Assembly: GCA_964459065.1 (NCBI GenBank)
Contig: CAYWMN010000022.1
Coordinates: forward strand, 1-24,709
Source: JAMCXS01 sp964459065
GTDB taxonomy: Bacteria; Acidobacteriota; Terriglobia; UBA7540
DNA: 24,709 bases
Direction of reading: 5' to 3'
The notes under the pieces are model-generated. The model was not told the DNA's origin, did no database searches, and worked only from the letters and a program-made list of their open reading frames with translations. Below are positions 7,020 through 14,233 of the stretch, in pieces. The position numbers and the translations under genes are program-made. The stretch's first letter is position 1. Each line of letters starts with the position of its first letter.

Positions 7020-7529
7020 TCAGCTTGAGAGTTGCACTTTGAGGTTGGACCGGCTGAGAGCCTCAACCAGTTCTGCCTCAATAGTCTCCCTGGCTTGTCC
7101 GCGAGCAACCGCCATCTCGTCAACCAGCAATTGCCAGGAGCGGTCAAACATCTTCTTCTCGCGGAACGAGAGGGACTTTCCCTGGCTCAGAACAAGCAGG
7201 CTTTTGAAAACTTCGGCCACATGCTGCAACGAACCGCTGCGCATCTTTTCGGAGTTTTCTTTAAAGCGTCCCTTCCAATCCTGATGAGCCCTACACTGAC
7301 CACTGCGGAGAAAATCCAAGATCGTGTCAGCTTCCTTTCCCTTCACGACCTTCCGCAAGCCCACGTGGGTCACATTGCTGATCGGCACCATTACTCGTAA
7401 GCTGTTGGAGGTAAGCTTCAGCAGGTAATACATCTCGGGCTGGCCGGTAAGGTTTCTCGTTGATATTTGCTCGATGATCCCCACTCCCTGATTGGGATAA
7501 ACCACTTTCTCGCCGATATGGAATGCCAT
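7020..7529 (-). CDS. carD: CarD/CdnL-family transcriptional regulator
   Basis: A 169-residue cytoplasmic protein. The N-terminal ~65 residues (FHIGEKVVYPNQGVGIIEQI, with YYLLKL and VMVPISN) form the Tudor-like RNA-polymerase-interaction domain that binds the beta subunit. The rest is helical (FKSLLVLSQGKSLSFREKKMFDRSW region) and corresponds to the DNA-binding/promoter-stabilising C-terminal domain, where the SFREKKM helix is typical of the family. CarD proteins stabilise the open promoter complex and often control rRNA and stress genes. GAGGG about 11 bases before the ATG is a rather distant ribosome-binding site. A good promoter lies upstream. It is transcribed as a single gene, divergent from the metallophosphoesterase. 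Confidence 0.92.
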   Translation of the reverse strand: MAFHIGEKVVYPNQGVGIIEQISTRNLTGQPEMYYLLKLTSNSLRVMVPISNVTHVGLRKVVKGKEADTILDFLRSGQCRAHQDWKGRFKENSEKMRSGSLQHVAEVFKSLLVLSQGKSLSFREKKMFDRSWQLLVDEMAVARGQARETIEAELVEALSRSNLKVQLSS

Positions 7530-7570
7530 GCGAAGATGCCCTCGCTATGATACAGGTGTGTTAAAGACTT

Positions 7571-7599
7571 AGGTTATTTCGGAAAACCCCTGAAGTCAA
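7571..7599 (-). promoter_or_regulatory. Sigma70-like promoter of carD
   Basis: On the minus strand TTGACT (7594-7599) and TAACCT (7571-7576) are separated by exactly 17 bases, giving a leader of about 35 nt. Confidence 0.55.
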
Positions 7600-7734
7600 G
7601 AACCTGTCTGCAAAAAATTGCGTTCTATCTTTCCGCTATACAACGCCACGGGGCAAGGATTAGCACCTTTGGGACCCGGGAATTCAATCTTGACAAAGGC
7701 TTCCGGGAACAACCATCCTTAAAAGGCCCTGTGG

Positions 7735-8994
7735 GTGCGCTCTATGACGCATTTCCTGATTCTGATAATCTTCGGATGCTTCTTTGCTGCCAGCCAGCTT
7801 TTTTGGTTTCGTCGTCTCAGTGAAATCGCTTCAAAATTCATACCCAACAAGTTCTGCCGAAAGGGGGCGGCCGCGCTTGGTGCAGTCTTCTACGTTAGCT
7901 TGCTGGCGTACAATTTTCACTGGGTCCACCAAAGCCCCACCGCCACGGTTCTCACGCTCCGCACGCTACTGCTTCAGGTTCCCCTGCGGTGGTGGGTCGC
8001 CAGTTCGCTCCTGGGGTTTGGAGTGGTCCTCCTTTACGCCATCGGACGATGGCCTTATGCCGCTGTACGGGCGCAGTTCAGAAAACGGAGCGACGGGCCT
8101 TCATCCGGTCCCGCGACCTCCAGGCTTTTAAACCGGCGGCAATTCTTTTCCAAAACGGGGACCGCAGCCGGGGTTTTGCCGTTTGCGGCCTGCGCCTATG
8201 GATTTCTATTCGGGCGGCTGGATTATGAAACGTCGCATGTTCGCCTCAAACTGCCCCGGCTTCCCAGGTCGTTTGAAGGTTTTCGAATCGCGCAACTGTC
8301 GGACATCCACATTAGCCCCTTCATGGGCACCAGAGAAATTCGCAAGGTTGTCGATATGACGAACGCCCTCAAGGCAGACCTGATTGTTTTGACCGGCGAC
8401 TATGTAACGTGGGACCCCACAACACAAGGAGCCGTCGTCGAAGCGCTTTCAGGGCTCAAGGCTCCCTACGGAATCTATGGGTGCCTTGGCAACCACGAGA
8501 TGTGGACCCACACGCAGGCGTCCATAACAAGGCTGTTCGCCGCCCAGGGCACAAAAATTCTCCGCCAGCAAAGGGCAGCGATTCACGCAGGCAACGAGAG
8601 CCTCAACCTGATCGGCGTTGACTTTGAAAGCCTTCGGGGCATCGGGCCGAATCGGGAAGGCTACGTCCGCCAGTATCTTCAAGGAGTGCAGCGGCTGGTC
8701 AATCCCGGGACGGTCAATATTCTCCTCAGCCATAATCCCAACACTTTTGACCGTGCGGCAGCGCTTGGCATCGATCTCAGCCTGGCCGGCCACACCCACG
8801 GGGGACAGATTTCACTTGAATTCATCAACCGGGATCTTTCACCTGCGCGCTTCCTGACTCCCTACGTCGAAGGTTATTTCGAAAAGCCCGGGGGCCAACT
8901 CTACGTCAATCGAGGCATCGGCACGATCGGAGTCCCCATCCGCTTTGACGCGCCCCCGGAGATCACGATCTTTGAGCTCGCGCGGGGCGACTGA
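7735..8994 (+). CDS. Membrane metallophosphoesterase (YaeI/YkuE-like) with internal twin-arginine motif
   Basis: A 419-residue calcineurin-like phosphoesterase. Dimetal-site motifs are SDIH (D190, H192), TGDY (D222), GNHE (N253, H254), SHN (H333) and GHTHGG (H353, H355), the full set. The N-terminal ~110 residues hold about three hydrophobic segments, followed by a basic linker and NRRQFFSK plus a hydrophobic stretch (about 133-160). That is a twin-arginine-like signal placed after a membrane domain, so the catalytic domain probably lies on the outer face. Related enzymes (YkuE, YaeI) act on phosphoesters at the envelope, such as UDP-diacylglucosamine. The start is ambiguous: GTG with AAGG 8 bases before it, or the ATG three codons later. 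A TTGACA at 7690 gives only a weak promoter. Confidence 0.9.
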   Translation: MRSMTHFLILIIFGCFFAASQLFWFRRLSEIASKFIPNKFCRKGAAALGAVFYVSLLAYNFHWVHQSPTATVLTLRTLLLQVPLRWWVASSLLGFGVVLLYAIGRWPYAAVRAQFRKRSDGPSSGPATSRLLNRRQFFSKTGTAAGVLPFAACAYGFLFGRLDYETSHVRLKLPRLPRSFEGFRIAQLSDIHISPFMGTREIRKVVDMTNALKADLIVLTGDYVTWDPTTQGAVVEALSGLKAPYGIYGCLGNHEMWTHTQASITRLFAAQGTKILRQQRAAIHAGNESLNLIGVDFESLRGIGPNREGYVRQYLQGVQRLVNPGTVNILLSHNPNTFDRAAALGIDLSLAGHTHGGQISLEFINRDLSPARFLTPYVEGYFEKPGGQLYVNRGIGTIGVPIRFDAPPEITIFELARGD

Positions 8995-9080
8995 CAGGCC
9001 GAGCGGTTCCCTTGCGCGCGGTCATTGGCCACGCCTTAAACACCCTCAACAGATGGTGGAGGGGCTGAGTCCCGAGGTCT

Positions 9081-10328
9081 TCACGAGGGGGCGGGCTGAA
9101 CGGGAGCCAGAAAGTCCTTGCCCCGGTTTTCGCGGCCCAGCGCGATCACCACAGCGGCGATGACAATCACCAACACCTCGAAGCCGGCCATCGCCCAGCC
9201 ATATCCCACGTGGTCCCTCAAGGCGTATTCAATGGTGTTGGTTGGGGCGGCAATCAAGATTCCCAGATGATACGCCAGGCCCGGAAGCAAGCCTCGTACG
9301 GAATCCGGCGAAAGTTCAGCGAGATGGGCCGGGATGATTCCCCAAGCGCCCTGAACGCCCATCTGCATCAGAAACGCTCCGGCCGTCAGGACGCCAATTG
9401 AGCCGCCAAACGCCCAGAGAGGAATGACAGCCAGCGACACGCCCAGGGCGCCGAGCATGCTGCGGCGCCGGCCGATCCGTTCGGAAAGGTAGCCGAAGAA
9501 AATAGCTCCCAAGACAGCGCCCAGGTTGTAAATGACGGCGATATCGGAAACCGTGCTCGCCCGGATGCCGTGGGCGGTTTTTAGGAAATCAGGATAAAGA
9601 TCCTGGGTGCCATGCGAAAGAAACATCATCATGGTCATCAGGAGCACGAGGTAAAGGAAACTCTTCCAATGCCGGCCCACGGTGCGTAGAATCGAGGCGA
9701 CATTCGGTTCGCGGTGCCTCAACCAGGCTTTCGACTCGGGAACTCCCACCCGGATATAGAGAACCAGCAAGGCGGGAATCGCGCCAATCCAAAACATGGC
9801 GCGCCATCCCCACATCGGCAAGACGAAGCGCGCCGCGACTGCCGCCAGCAGATATCCGATCGAGTAGCCGCTCTGCAGTACGCCCGAAAGAATCCCACGC
9901 CAGCGTCGCGGAACGGTCTCCATCGTCAGGGAAGCCCCAATGCCCCACTCGCCACCCATCCCCAGGCCGTACAGACCGCGCAAGATGATGAAAGCGGTAA
10001 AGGAAGGAGCAAACCCACAGAGGACTTCAATCACCGAATAGAACGCCACATTGGCCATCAGCGTGGCGCGGCGGCCATACCGGTCTGCAAAAAGACCAAA
10101 CAGAAACGCTCCGGCGGGGCGCGTGGCCAACGTGACGGTCAAAGTTAAAACGATATCGGTTTTGGAAACCTGAAAGCTTTCAGCAAGAGTGCCAACAAGG
10201 AAGACAACAACGAAAAAATCAAAGGCATCCAGCGTCCAACCCAGAAAACAGGCAATGACGGTGTGCCAGTGATCGCCTCCAAAGAAACTGCCGCCCGCTG
10301 CCTTTGTCTCAGAAATGGGAGCTGCCAT
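9081..10328 (-). CDS. MFS transporter (sugar/carboxylate H+ symporter type, 12 TM)
   Basis: A 415-residue major facilitator superfamily permease. The signature loop FADRYGRRATLM (about 80-91) between TM2 and TM3 and its counterpart FGYLSERIGRRRSML in the second half are clear. GLGMGGEWGIGASLTMETVP and a VPESKAWLRHR exit loop resemble the SHS (sialate:H+/lactate) subfamily and its relatives. Hydrophobic segments suggest 12 membrane helices. The family exchanges a proton with an organic acid or sugar, but the substrate cannot be read from the sequence. GAGG stands about 9 bases before the ATG, and a promoter with 17-base spacing lies just upstream, indicating a monocistronic unit. Confidence 0.88.
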   Translation of the reverse strand: MAAPISETKAAGGSFFGGDHWHTVIACFLGWTLDAFDFFVVVFLVGTLAESFQVSKTDIVLTLTVTLATRPAGAFLFGLFADRYGRRATLMANVAFYSVIEVLCGFAPSFTAFIILRGLYGLGMGGEWGIGASLTMETVPRRWRGILSGVLQSGYSIGYLLAAVAARFVLPMWGWRAMFWIGAIPALLVLYIRVGVPESKAWLRHREPNVASILRTVGRHWKSFLYLVLLMTMMMFLSHGTQDLYPDFLKTAHGIRASTVSDIAVIYNLGAVLGAIFFGYLSERIGRRRSMLGALGVSLAVIPLWAFGGSIGVLTAGAFLMQMGVQGAWGIIPAHLAELSPDSVRGLLPGLAYHLGILIAAPTNTIEYALRDHVGYGWAMAGFEVLVIVIAAVVIALGRENRGKDFLAPVQPAPS

Positions 10329-10354
10329 TTTTTGAGCCTCATCAACGCGAAGTT

Positions 10355-10383
10355 AGCTTATCCACCGGACGGTTGTGAGTCAA
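10355..10383 (-). promoter_or_regulatory. Sigma70-like promoter of the MFS transporter gene
   Basis: On the minus strand TTGACT (10378-10383) and TAAGCT (10355-10360) are 17 bases apart. The predicted leader is about 20 nt and contains the GAGG ribosome-binding site. Confidence 0.55.
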
Positions 10384-10497
10384 TTGCGCTTTTCACGCCG
10401 CGGAGGCTCACCGGCGTAAGCGTTGATTGCTTCAGGAATCAATGAGGACGAAAGAATTCGACAGGATCGGAAACGACACCAGGCCCGCAGCGTTGCG

Positions 10498-11169
10498 TCA
10501 CGGCTCAAAATGAATATCCCTCAAGTTGGAGAGCCGCCGAGAGAAATCAAACACTTCTTCACTGGCAGGGTTATAGGCGCTCGTTATTCCGAGCAAGCGG
10601 ACTTCCGCGCGCTGGCTGGTCGGAATAATGAACTTCCCCGTTTCCACCCGCCCGTTGCGAAGGTGCAATCGAATAACCTTGCCCTGAATCTGCGCCTCAG
10701 CGATGTCAGAAAATTGGACAAGGTCCGCGCCGCCTCCTTGCAACAGAAGGCTAAAGGATGTCACGGCAGGAACAGCTTCAAGGAAGGAGCCAACGCCGGC
10801 GGCCGGGAAAAAATCAATATAGGCGTCATCCACCCGGGTGGTCTTTCCGCTGGTGTCGGTGACCGTCGCGGTGTAACCAAAAAGCTTCCACCGCCCCACA
10901 ATGCGTTGCCGCTCCTGAGGCGTGCTCCGGCGAACGGTGTAAGGCAGACTGCCGCGCCTCAGCTGAACCTTCTCAACTCGCCGCTGTCGCAAATCGAAAT
11001 GCTTGTAAACAAGGATTGCGGGGTCGGATTGAACAACAATGGCCTGGCGCTGCAGGACCTCCCGCCTTCCCTGGGCGTTGGTCCGGTAGATGGTGTCGCC
11101 TCGAACGGCCGGCGCTGCCAGCAGCGCAGCCAACAGAAGAACTCCTGATTGGCAAAGGCGTGGTGTCAT
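10498..11169 (-). CDS. Exported protein of unknown function (223 aa)
   Basis: I do not recognise this protein. The chosen start gives a clear Sec signal peptide: MTPRLCQSG, then VLLLAALLAAPAVRG, with cleavage probable near residue 24 before DTIYR. The mature part is rich in beta-strand-like and basic segments (QRQAIVVQSDPAILVYKHFD, KVQLRRGSLPYTVRR, KVIRLHLRNGRVETGKFIIP), suggesting a beta-rich periplasmic protein. The frame stays open upstream, but that extension crosses the terminator hairpin of the preceding TPR gene. The ATG directly follows the terminator T-run and has no visible ribosome-binding site, which is odd. It could be expressed by read-through from the TPR gene. Confidence 0.65.
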   Translation of the reverse strand: MTPRLCQSGVLLLAALLAAPAVRGDTIYRTNAQGRREVLQRQAIVVQSDPAILVYKHFDLRQRRVEKVQLRRGSLPYTVRRSTPQERQRIVGRWKLFGYTATVTDTSGKTTRVDDAYIDFFPAAGVGSFLEAVPAVTSFSLLLQGGGADLVQFSDIAEAQIQGKVIRLHLRNGRVETGKFIIPTSQRAEVRLLGITSAYNPASEEVFDFSRRLSNLRDIHFEP

Positions 11170-11201
11170 AAAAAAGCCCCGCCTTCGGCTGACGGCGGGG
11201 C
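11170..11201 (-). terminator. Intrinsic terminator after the TPR gene
   Basis: On the minus strand GGCCCCGCC-type stem: arms 11194-11201 and 11176-11183 (8 bp, perfectly paired GCCCCGCC/GGCGGGGC) with a 10-base loop, followed by six T (complement of 11170-11175). The next gene's ATG begins at the end of the T-run. Confidence 0.85.
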
Positions 11202-11233
11202 CTCGTCCTATAAGGAAAGGCGAGCCTTTCCGG

Positions 11234-12322
11234 TCACTTCTTCTTTTTGTACTGCGTTTCCACCTTCCCTTCGAGGGTTGCAATCATTTGATTTGCGACC
11301 GCCGCATACGGACCGTTCGGAGCAAGCTTTAAGTAAGTCTTAAAGGCTTCGATGGTACCTGGAGGCGCGATAACTTTCCCCTGCGGGTCCATCGTTACCT
11401 TGCCCATCAGAGCCTGACCTTCCTGGTACCAGGCCGTGGCGTTTTTGGGATCCAGTTGGATCACTTTCTTGAATGCAGCAGCAGCCTCATCCATTTTCCC
11501 CGCGTTGTACATAATGGCGCCGATGTTGAAGTAATAGGTCCCAGCCCTTGTCGGGTCCAACTTAGCGGCTTTATCAAACTCCGTCTCGGCTTCCTGAAAC
11601 TTATGCATGTGGGCATAGAGGGTTCCAAGATTATTGTGGAGGCTCGCATTGTCTGGAATGAGCTTGGCCGCTTTCTGATAGGTTTCAAGGGCCTGCTGGT
11701 TCTCATCAGCCTTTTGATAACATTCGGCAAGGCGCATTAATAGAACAGGTTGGTTCTTGCCTTTGGCAAAGGGAAGTCCTTTCTCATACGCGGCGGCGGC
11801 GCCCTTGTAATCTTTCTGTTGGAACAAGGCATTCGCTTGTTCGAAATATTTCTTCAATGACAAGAACTCTTGCTCCGCCTTTTTCGCCGCAGCTTGCTCC
11901 TTTTTCTGCTCCGCCAGCTGCTTGGCTAATTCCGGATTGCTCTTGGCTTCCTGCGCCTGGGCCTGCTTTGCCTTAGCCATCAGTTTTGGAAGGTTAAAAT
12001 CCACTTCCGTCGGGTCCCCGATCCCAACCCCTGTCATAATGTAATACAGTTGCTTCCCTTCTGGAGTCAACAGGGTGATTTTATAATTCCCGGGCGGCAA
12101 GCCGATATAAATGAAATTTCCTTTTTTGTTCGTCTTCGTCTTGTATCCCCGATCAAATCCCTGACGCAAAATTTGGATCTGGCACTTGACGCACAAGCTT
12201 CCATCTTGCTTAGTAGCTTTGCCTTCAACTCCGCCAGTTTGTGCGAAGCCGGGCAGCACGATCATGAAAGCCGCTAGAACAACAAAAAGGCCAGTCATTT
12301 TGCGCGCCGACATAAAATTCAT
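11234..12322 (-). CDS. Exported TPR protein with carboxypeptidase-regulatory-like domain
   Basis: A 362-residue secreted or periplasmic protein. A signal peptide (MTGLFVVLAAFMIVLPGFA) ends about residue 27. Residues about 30-110 form a carboxypeptidase-D regulatory-like Ig fold (VEGKATKQDG, KTNKKGNFIYIGLPPGNYKI) with a CxxC pair (CVKC). Residues about 112-150 are a Lys/Ala/Gln-rich coiled coil. Then come several tetratricopeptide repeats (e.g. YKGAAAAYEKGLPFAKG, QQALETYQKAAKLIPDN, FQEAETEFDKAAKLDP, MDEAAAAFKKVIQLDPKN). The C-terminus is a lysine tail. The architecture points to protein-protein scaffolding in the envelope and is common in Acidobacteria. GGAGG precedes the ATG at about 6 bases. 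It has its own promoter and a strong terminator. Confidence 0.9.
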   Translation of the reverse strand: MNFMSARKMTGLFVVLAAFMIVLPGFAQTGGVEGKATKQDGSLCVKCQIQILRQGFDRGYKTKTNKKGNFIYIGLPPGNYKITLLTPEGKQLYYIMTGVGIGDPTEVDFNLPKLMAKAKQAQAQEAKSNPELAKQLAEQKKEQAAAKKAEQEFLSLKKYFEQANALFQQKDYKGAAAAYEKGLPFAKGKNQPVLLMRLAECYQKADENQQALETYQKAAKLIPDNASLHNNLGTLYAHMHKFQEAETEFDKAAKLDPTRAGTYYFNIGAIMYNAGKMDEAAAAFKKVIQLDPKNATAWYQEGQALMGKVTMDPQGKVIAPPGTIEAFKTYLKLAPNGPYAAVANQMIATLEGKVETQYKKKK

Positions 12323-12355
12323 TGTTTCCTCCTCAACTCATACTACCGCAAATTA

Positions 12356-12384
12356 ATTTTAGCGCCATCTGCTTGACGGCTCAA
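12356..12384 (-). promoter_or_regulatory. Sigma70-like promoter of the TPR gene
   Basis: On the minus strand TTGAGC (12379-12384) and TAAAAT (12356-12361) are 17 bases apart, with about 28 nt from the predicted start to the ATG. Confidence 0.55.
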
Positions 12385-12419
12385 CATTTCTCTTTTGAAA
12401 ACTCTAGTCTCCGCGAGCC

Positions 12420-13160
12420 TCAAGGAGCCGTGCGCGGGCGCCTGCCGTAATCAGGATGCACCGCATAGGCGAGAGGATCCTCCAAGCCGGCCTCCGCAAA
12501 CGCCCGCAAACGCAAAGCGCAACTGTCACACACTCCGCACGCAACATCCCGGCCCTGATAGCAGGACCACGTCAGGTGCAAAGGCGCGCCCAACTCCATG
12601 CCCTTGCGCACAATCTGGCTCTTGGACATGCGAATAACCGGCGTCATGATTTCGAGCCGGGTTTCAGGCTTCGTCCCCAGTTCAATCAGGCGATTGAAAG
12701 CAGCATAATATTCCGGGCGGCAGTCCGGATAGCCGGAGCTATCCTCAGCAACCGCGCCGATAAAAATCTTTTGCGCTCGCAGTACTTCACCCCAGGAAAC
12801 CCCGATGGACAAAAAGTGGGCGTTTCGAAACGGTACATAGCTTGTTGGAATGTTCACCCGGTCCAGATCCGCCGATTCCACCGGCAGGCCCGGATCGGTA
12901 AGGCTGGAGCCGCCGATCTGCTTCAGGTGATCCAGGCGGCTGACCATACGCTCGCGAACTCCATAGAAGTCCGCCAAGGCATTGAACGCCTGAAGTTCCC
13001 TTTCTTCAGTCCGCTGTCCATAACAAACATGCAACAGCGCCAGGCGATAGTGAAGGTTCGCTATCGCAACCGTAACGCAACTATCCATTCCTCCGCTGGC
13101 CAGCACAACGGCAAGAGGCCTTTCATCGGTTGGCAACCGGTCCTTCGTTTCTTCCACCAT
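12420..13160 (-). CDS. queC: 7-cyano-7-deazaguanine (preQ0) synthase QueC
   Basis: ATP-dependent enzyme converting 7-carboxy-7-deazaguanine and ammonia to preQ0, the nitrile precursor of queuosine in tRNA anticodons. In the 246-residue form the PP-loop SGGMDS is at residues 22-27. GQRTEEREL and SYVPFRNAHFLSIGVSWGE follow as in the family. The zinc site is the four cysteines in SCYQGRDVACGVCDSCALR (about 200, 208, 211, 214). The frame runs up to two TTG codons 39 bases upstream, but the ATG of MVEETKDRLP gives a family-typical length; no strong ribosome-binding site decides this. It follows queE on the same strand with a 60-base gap. Confidence 0.95.
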   Translation of the reverse strand: MVEETKDRLPTDERPLAVVLASGGMDSCVTVAIANLHYRLALLHVCYGQRTEERELQAFNALADFYGVRERMVSRLDHLKQIGGSSLTDPGLPVESADLDRVNIPTSYVPFRNAHFLSIGVSWGEVLRAQKIFIGAVAEDSSGYPDCRPEYYAAFNRLIELGTKPETRLEIMTPVIRMSKSQIVRKGMELGAPLHLTWSCYQGRDVACGVCDSCALRLRAFAEAGLEDPLAYAVHPDYGRRPRTAP

Positions 13161-13220
13161 ACGCTTTATCGAGAGTCCTCCAGGCGGCCGAGGCAACAAC
13201 CTGCCGCTCCGTGACCGAAC

Positions 13221-13859
13221 CTAAACCCCGTGCATCTCCGGGTCCCAAATAAACTTGTGAATCTGCATCCCCAGCCGAACCTGGAGACCGTCGCGGAGAA
13301 TCCATTCCGCTAATTGCCGGGGAGGCATTTGGCCGAAAACCGGCGAAAAGATGATTTCGTCAACTCGGCTTGCCAGGGCATGCTCCTTCATGAAGTCGCG
13401 TGCGTACTGGTAATCCTTTTCGTCGACAATAACAAATTTGGCCTGGTCGTGGCGCCTCAGCGCTCCAAGGTTGGCAATGCAGAATTTCCCGCCCTCACCG
13501 CTTCCGGGGCATTTCACGTCCATGATCTTGATGACTTCCCGGGGCAGGTCGCCGATAAATCGCTCGCCGCTCGTTTCCACCAGCACACGATATCCTGCGG
13601 CAAGCAATTTTTCGGTTAAAGGATAAATTTCCTTCTGGAGCAACGGTTCCCCGCCCGTCATTTCCACCAGCGGGCTCCCCAATTGCCGCACCTGATCCAG
13701 GACCTCTTCAATCGCCATTTTACGGCCGCCATGGAACGAATACGCCGTGTCGCACCAGTGGCACCGCAAATTGCATCCCGTCAGCCGCACAAAGGTGCAA
13801 GGAAGGCCGGCAAAGGTGGACTCGCCCTGGATCGATTTGAAAATCTCAGTCACAACCAT
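13221..13859 (-). CDS. queE: 7-carboxy-7-deazaguanine synthase QueE (radical SAM)
   Basis: Radical-SAM enzyme that rearranges 6-carboxytetrahydropterin to 7-carboxy-7-deazaguanine, the step before QueC. The [4Fe-4S]/SAM motif is CNLRCHWC (CX3CX2C, cysteines 29, 33, 36), the compact QueE type. Upstream IFKSIQGES and downstream MTGGEPLLQ (SAM-binding GGE) complete the signature. KIMDVKCPGSGEG matches the family block around the substrate site. At 212 residues the length is normal. The ATG of MVVTEIFKSI is chosen over an in-frame TTG six codons upstream. It is first of the queE-queC pair; queD, queF and folE are not in the window. Confidence 0.95.
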   Translation of the reverse strand: MVVTEIFKSIQGESTFAGLPCTFVRLTGCNLRCHWCDTAYSFHGGRKMAIEEVLDQVRQLGSPLVEMTGGEPLLQKEIYPLTEKLLAAGYRVLVETSGERFIGDLPREVIKIMDVKCPGSGEGGKFCIANLGALRRHDQAKFVIVDEKDYQYARDFMKEHALASRVDEIIFSPVFGQMPPRQLAEWILRDGLQVRLGMQIHKFIWDPEMHGV

Positions 13860-14233
13860 GGACTTTAACGTGAACAACTAACTAATCTTAACCGATTTCC
13901 TGCCCTTCACACCAGCCATCACACTTCCAGCAGGCCCAACCCGCCCCACCATTGCTGGCAGCAGGATCCTTCAAACAACTTGCAGCATCTTCAGCCCAAG
14001 CGGTGGTAAAATTAGCCCAGAAAGATATTGATTTCGGTCCCTCGGGCGAAACAGAGCCATCCGTCAAGTGAACTCGCTGAAAGCCGCCGTGCCGGGCGGG
14101 CAGAAAGGAGTCACCGATCCACAAAAGCATTACATCTTAAACCAAAGCCCTCGGTCCATTCCGGCCTCATAACAAAATTTACAGGCTAAAAAGCCAGTCG
14201 TTCGGGAAAACGTCGAAGGGAGGGCTGAAACGC
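13860..14233. other. Intergenic region between queE and the M48 protease
   Basis: A 374-base divergent intergenic region. Apart from the doubtful small frame described separately, I see no tRNA and no recognisable preQ1 riboswitch before queE. GGGAGGG 8-11 bases before the protease ATG is its ribosome-binding site. No convincing promoter was found for either gene. Confidence 0.4.
13888..14130 (-). CDS. Doubtful small ORF upstream of queE (80 aa, Cys/Trp-rich C-terminus)
   Basis: An unrecognised frame 28 bases upstream of queE on the same strand. Its C-terminal third contains ACWKCDGWCEGQE with three closely spaced cysteines and tryptophans, while the N-terminus is nondescript. There is no ribosome-binding site before the ATG and no similarity I can name. 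It may be an untranslated leader or chance frame. Listed because it fills most of the gap. Confidence 0.2.
   Translation of the reverse strand: MLLWIGDSFLPARHGGFQRVHLTDGSVSPEGPKSISFWANFTTAWAEDAASCLKDPAASNGGAGWACWKCDGWCEGQEIG

Noticed and set aside
12456..13214. A 252-codon plus-strand frame
   Set aside because: Antisense to queC, which has a complete PP-loop and zinc cysteines.
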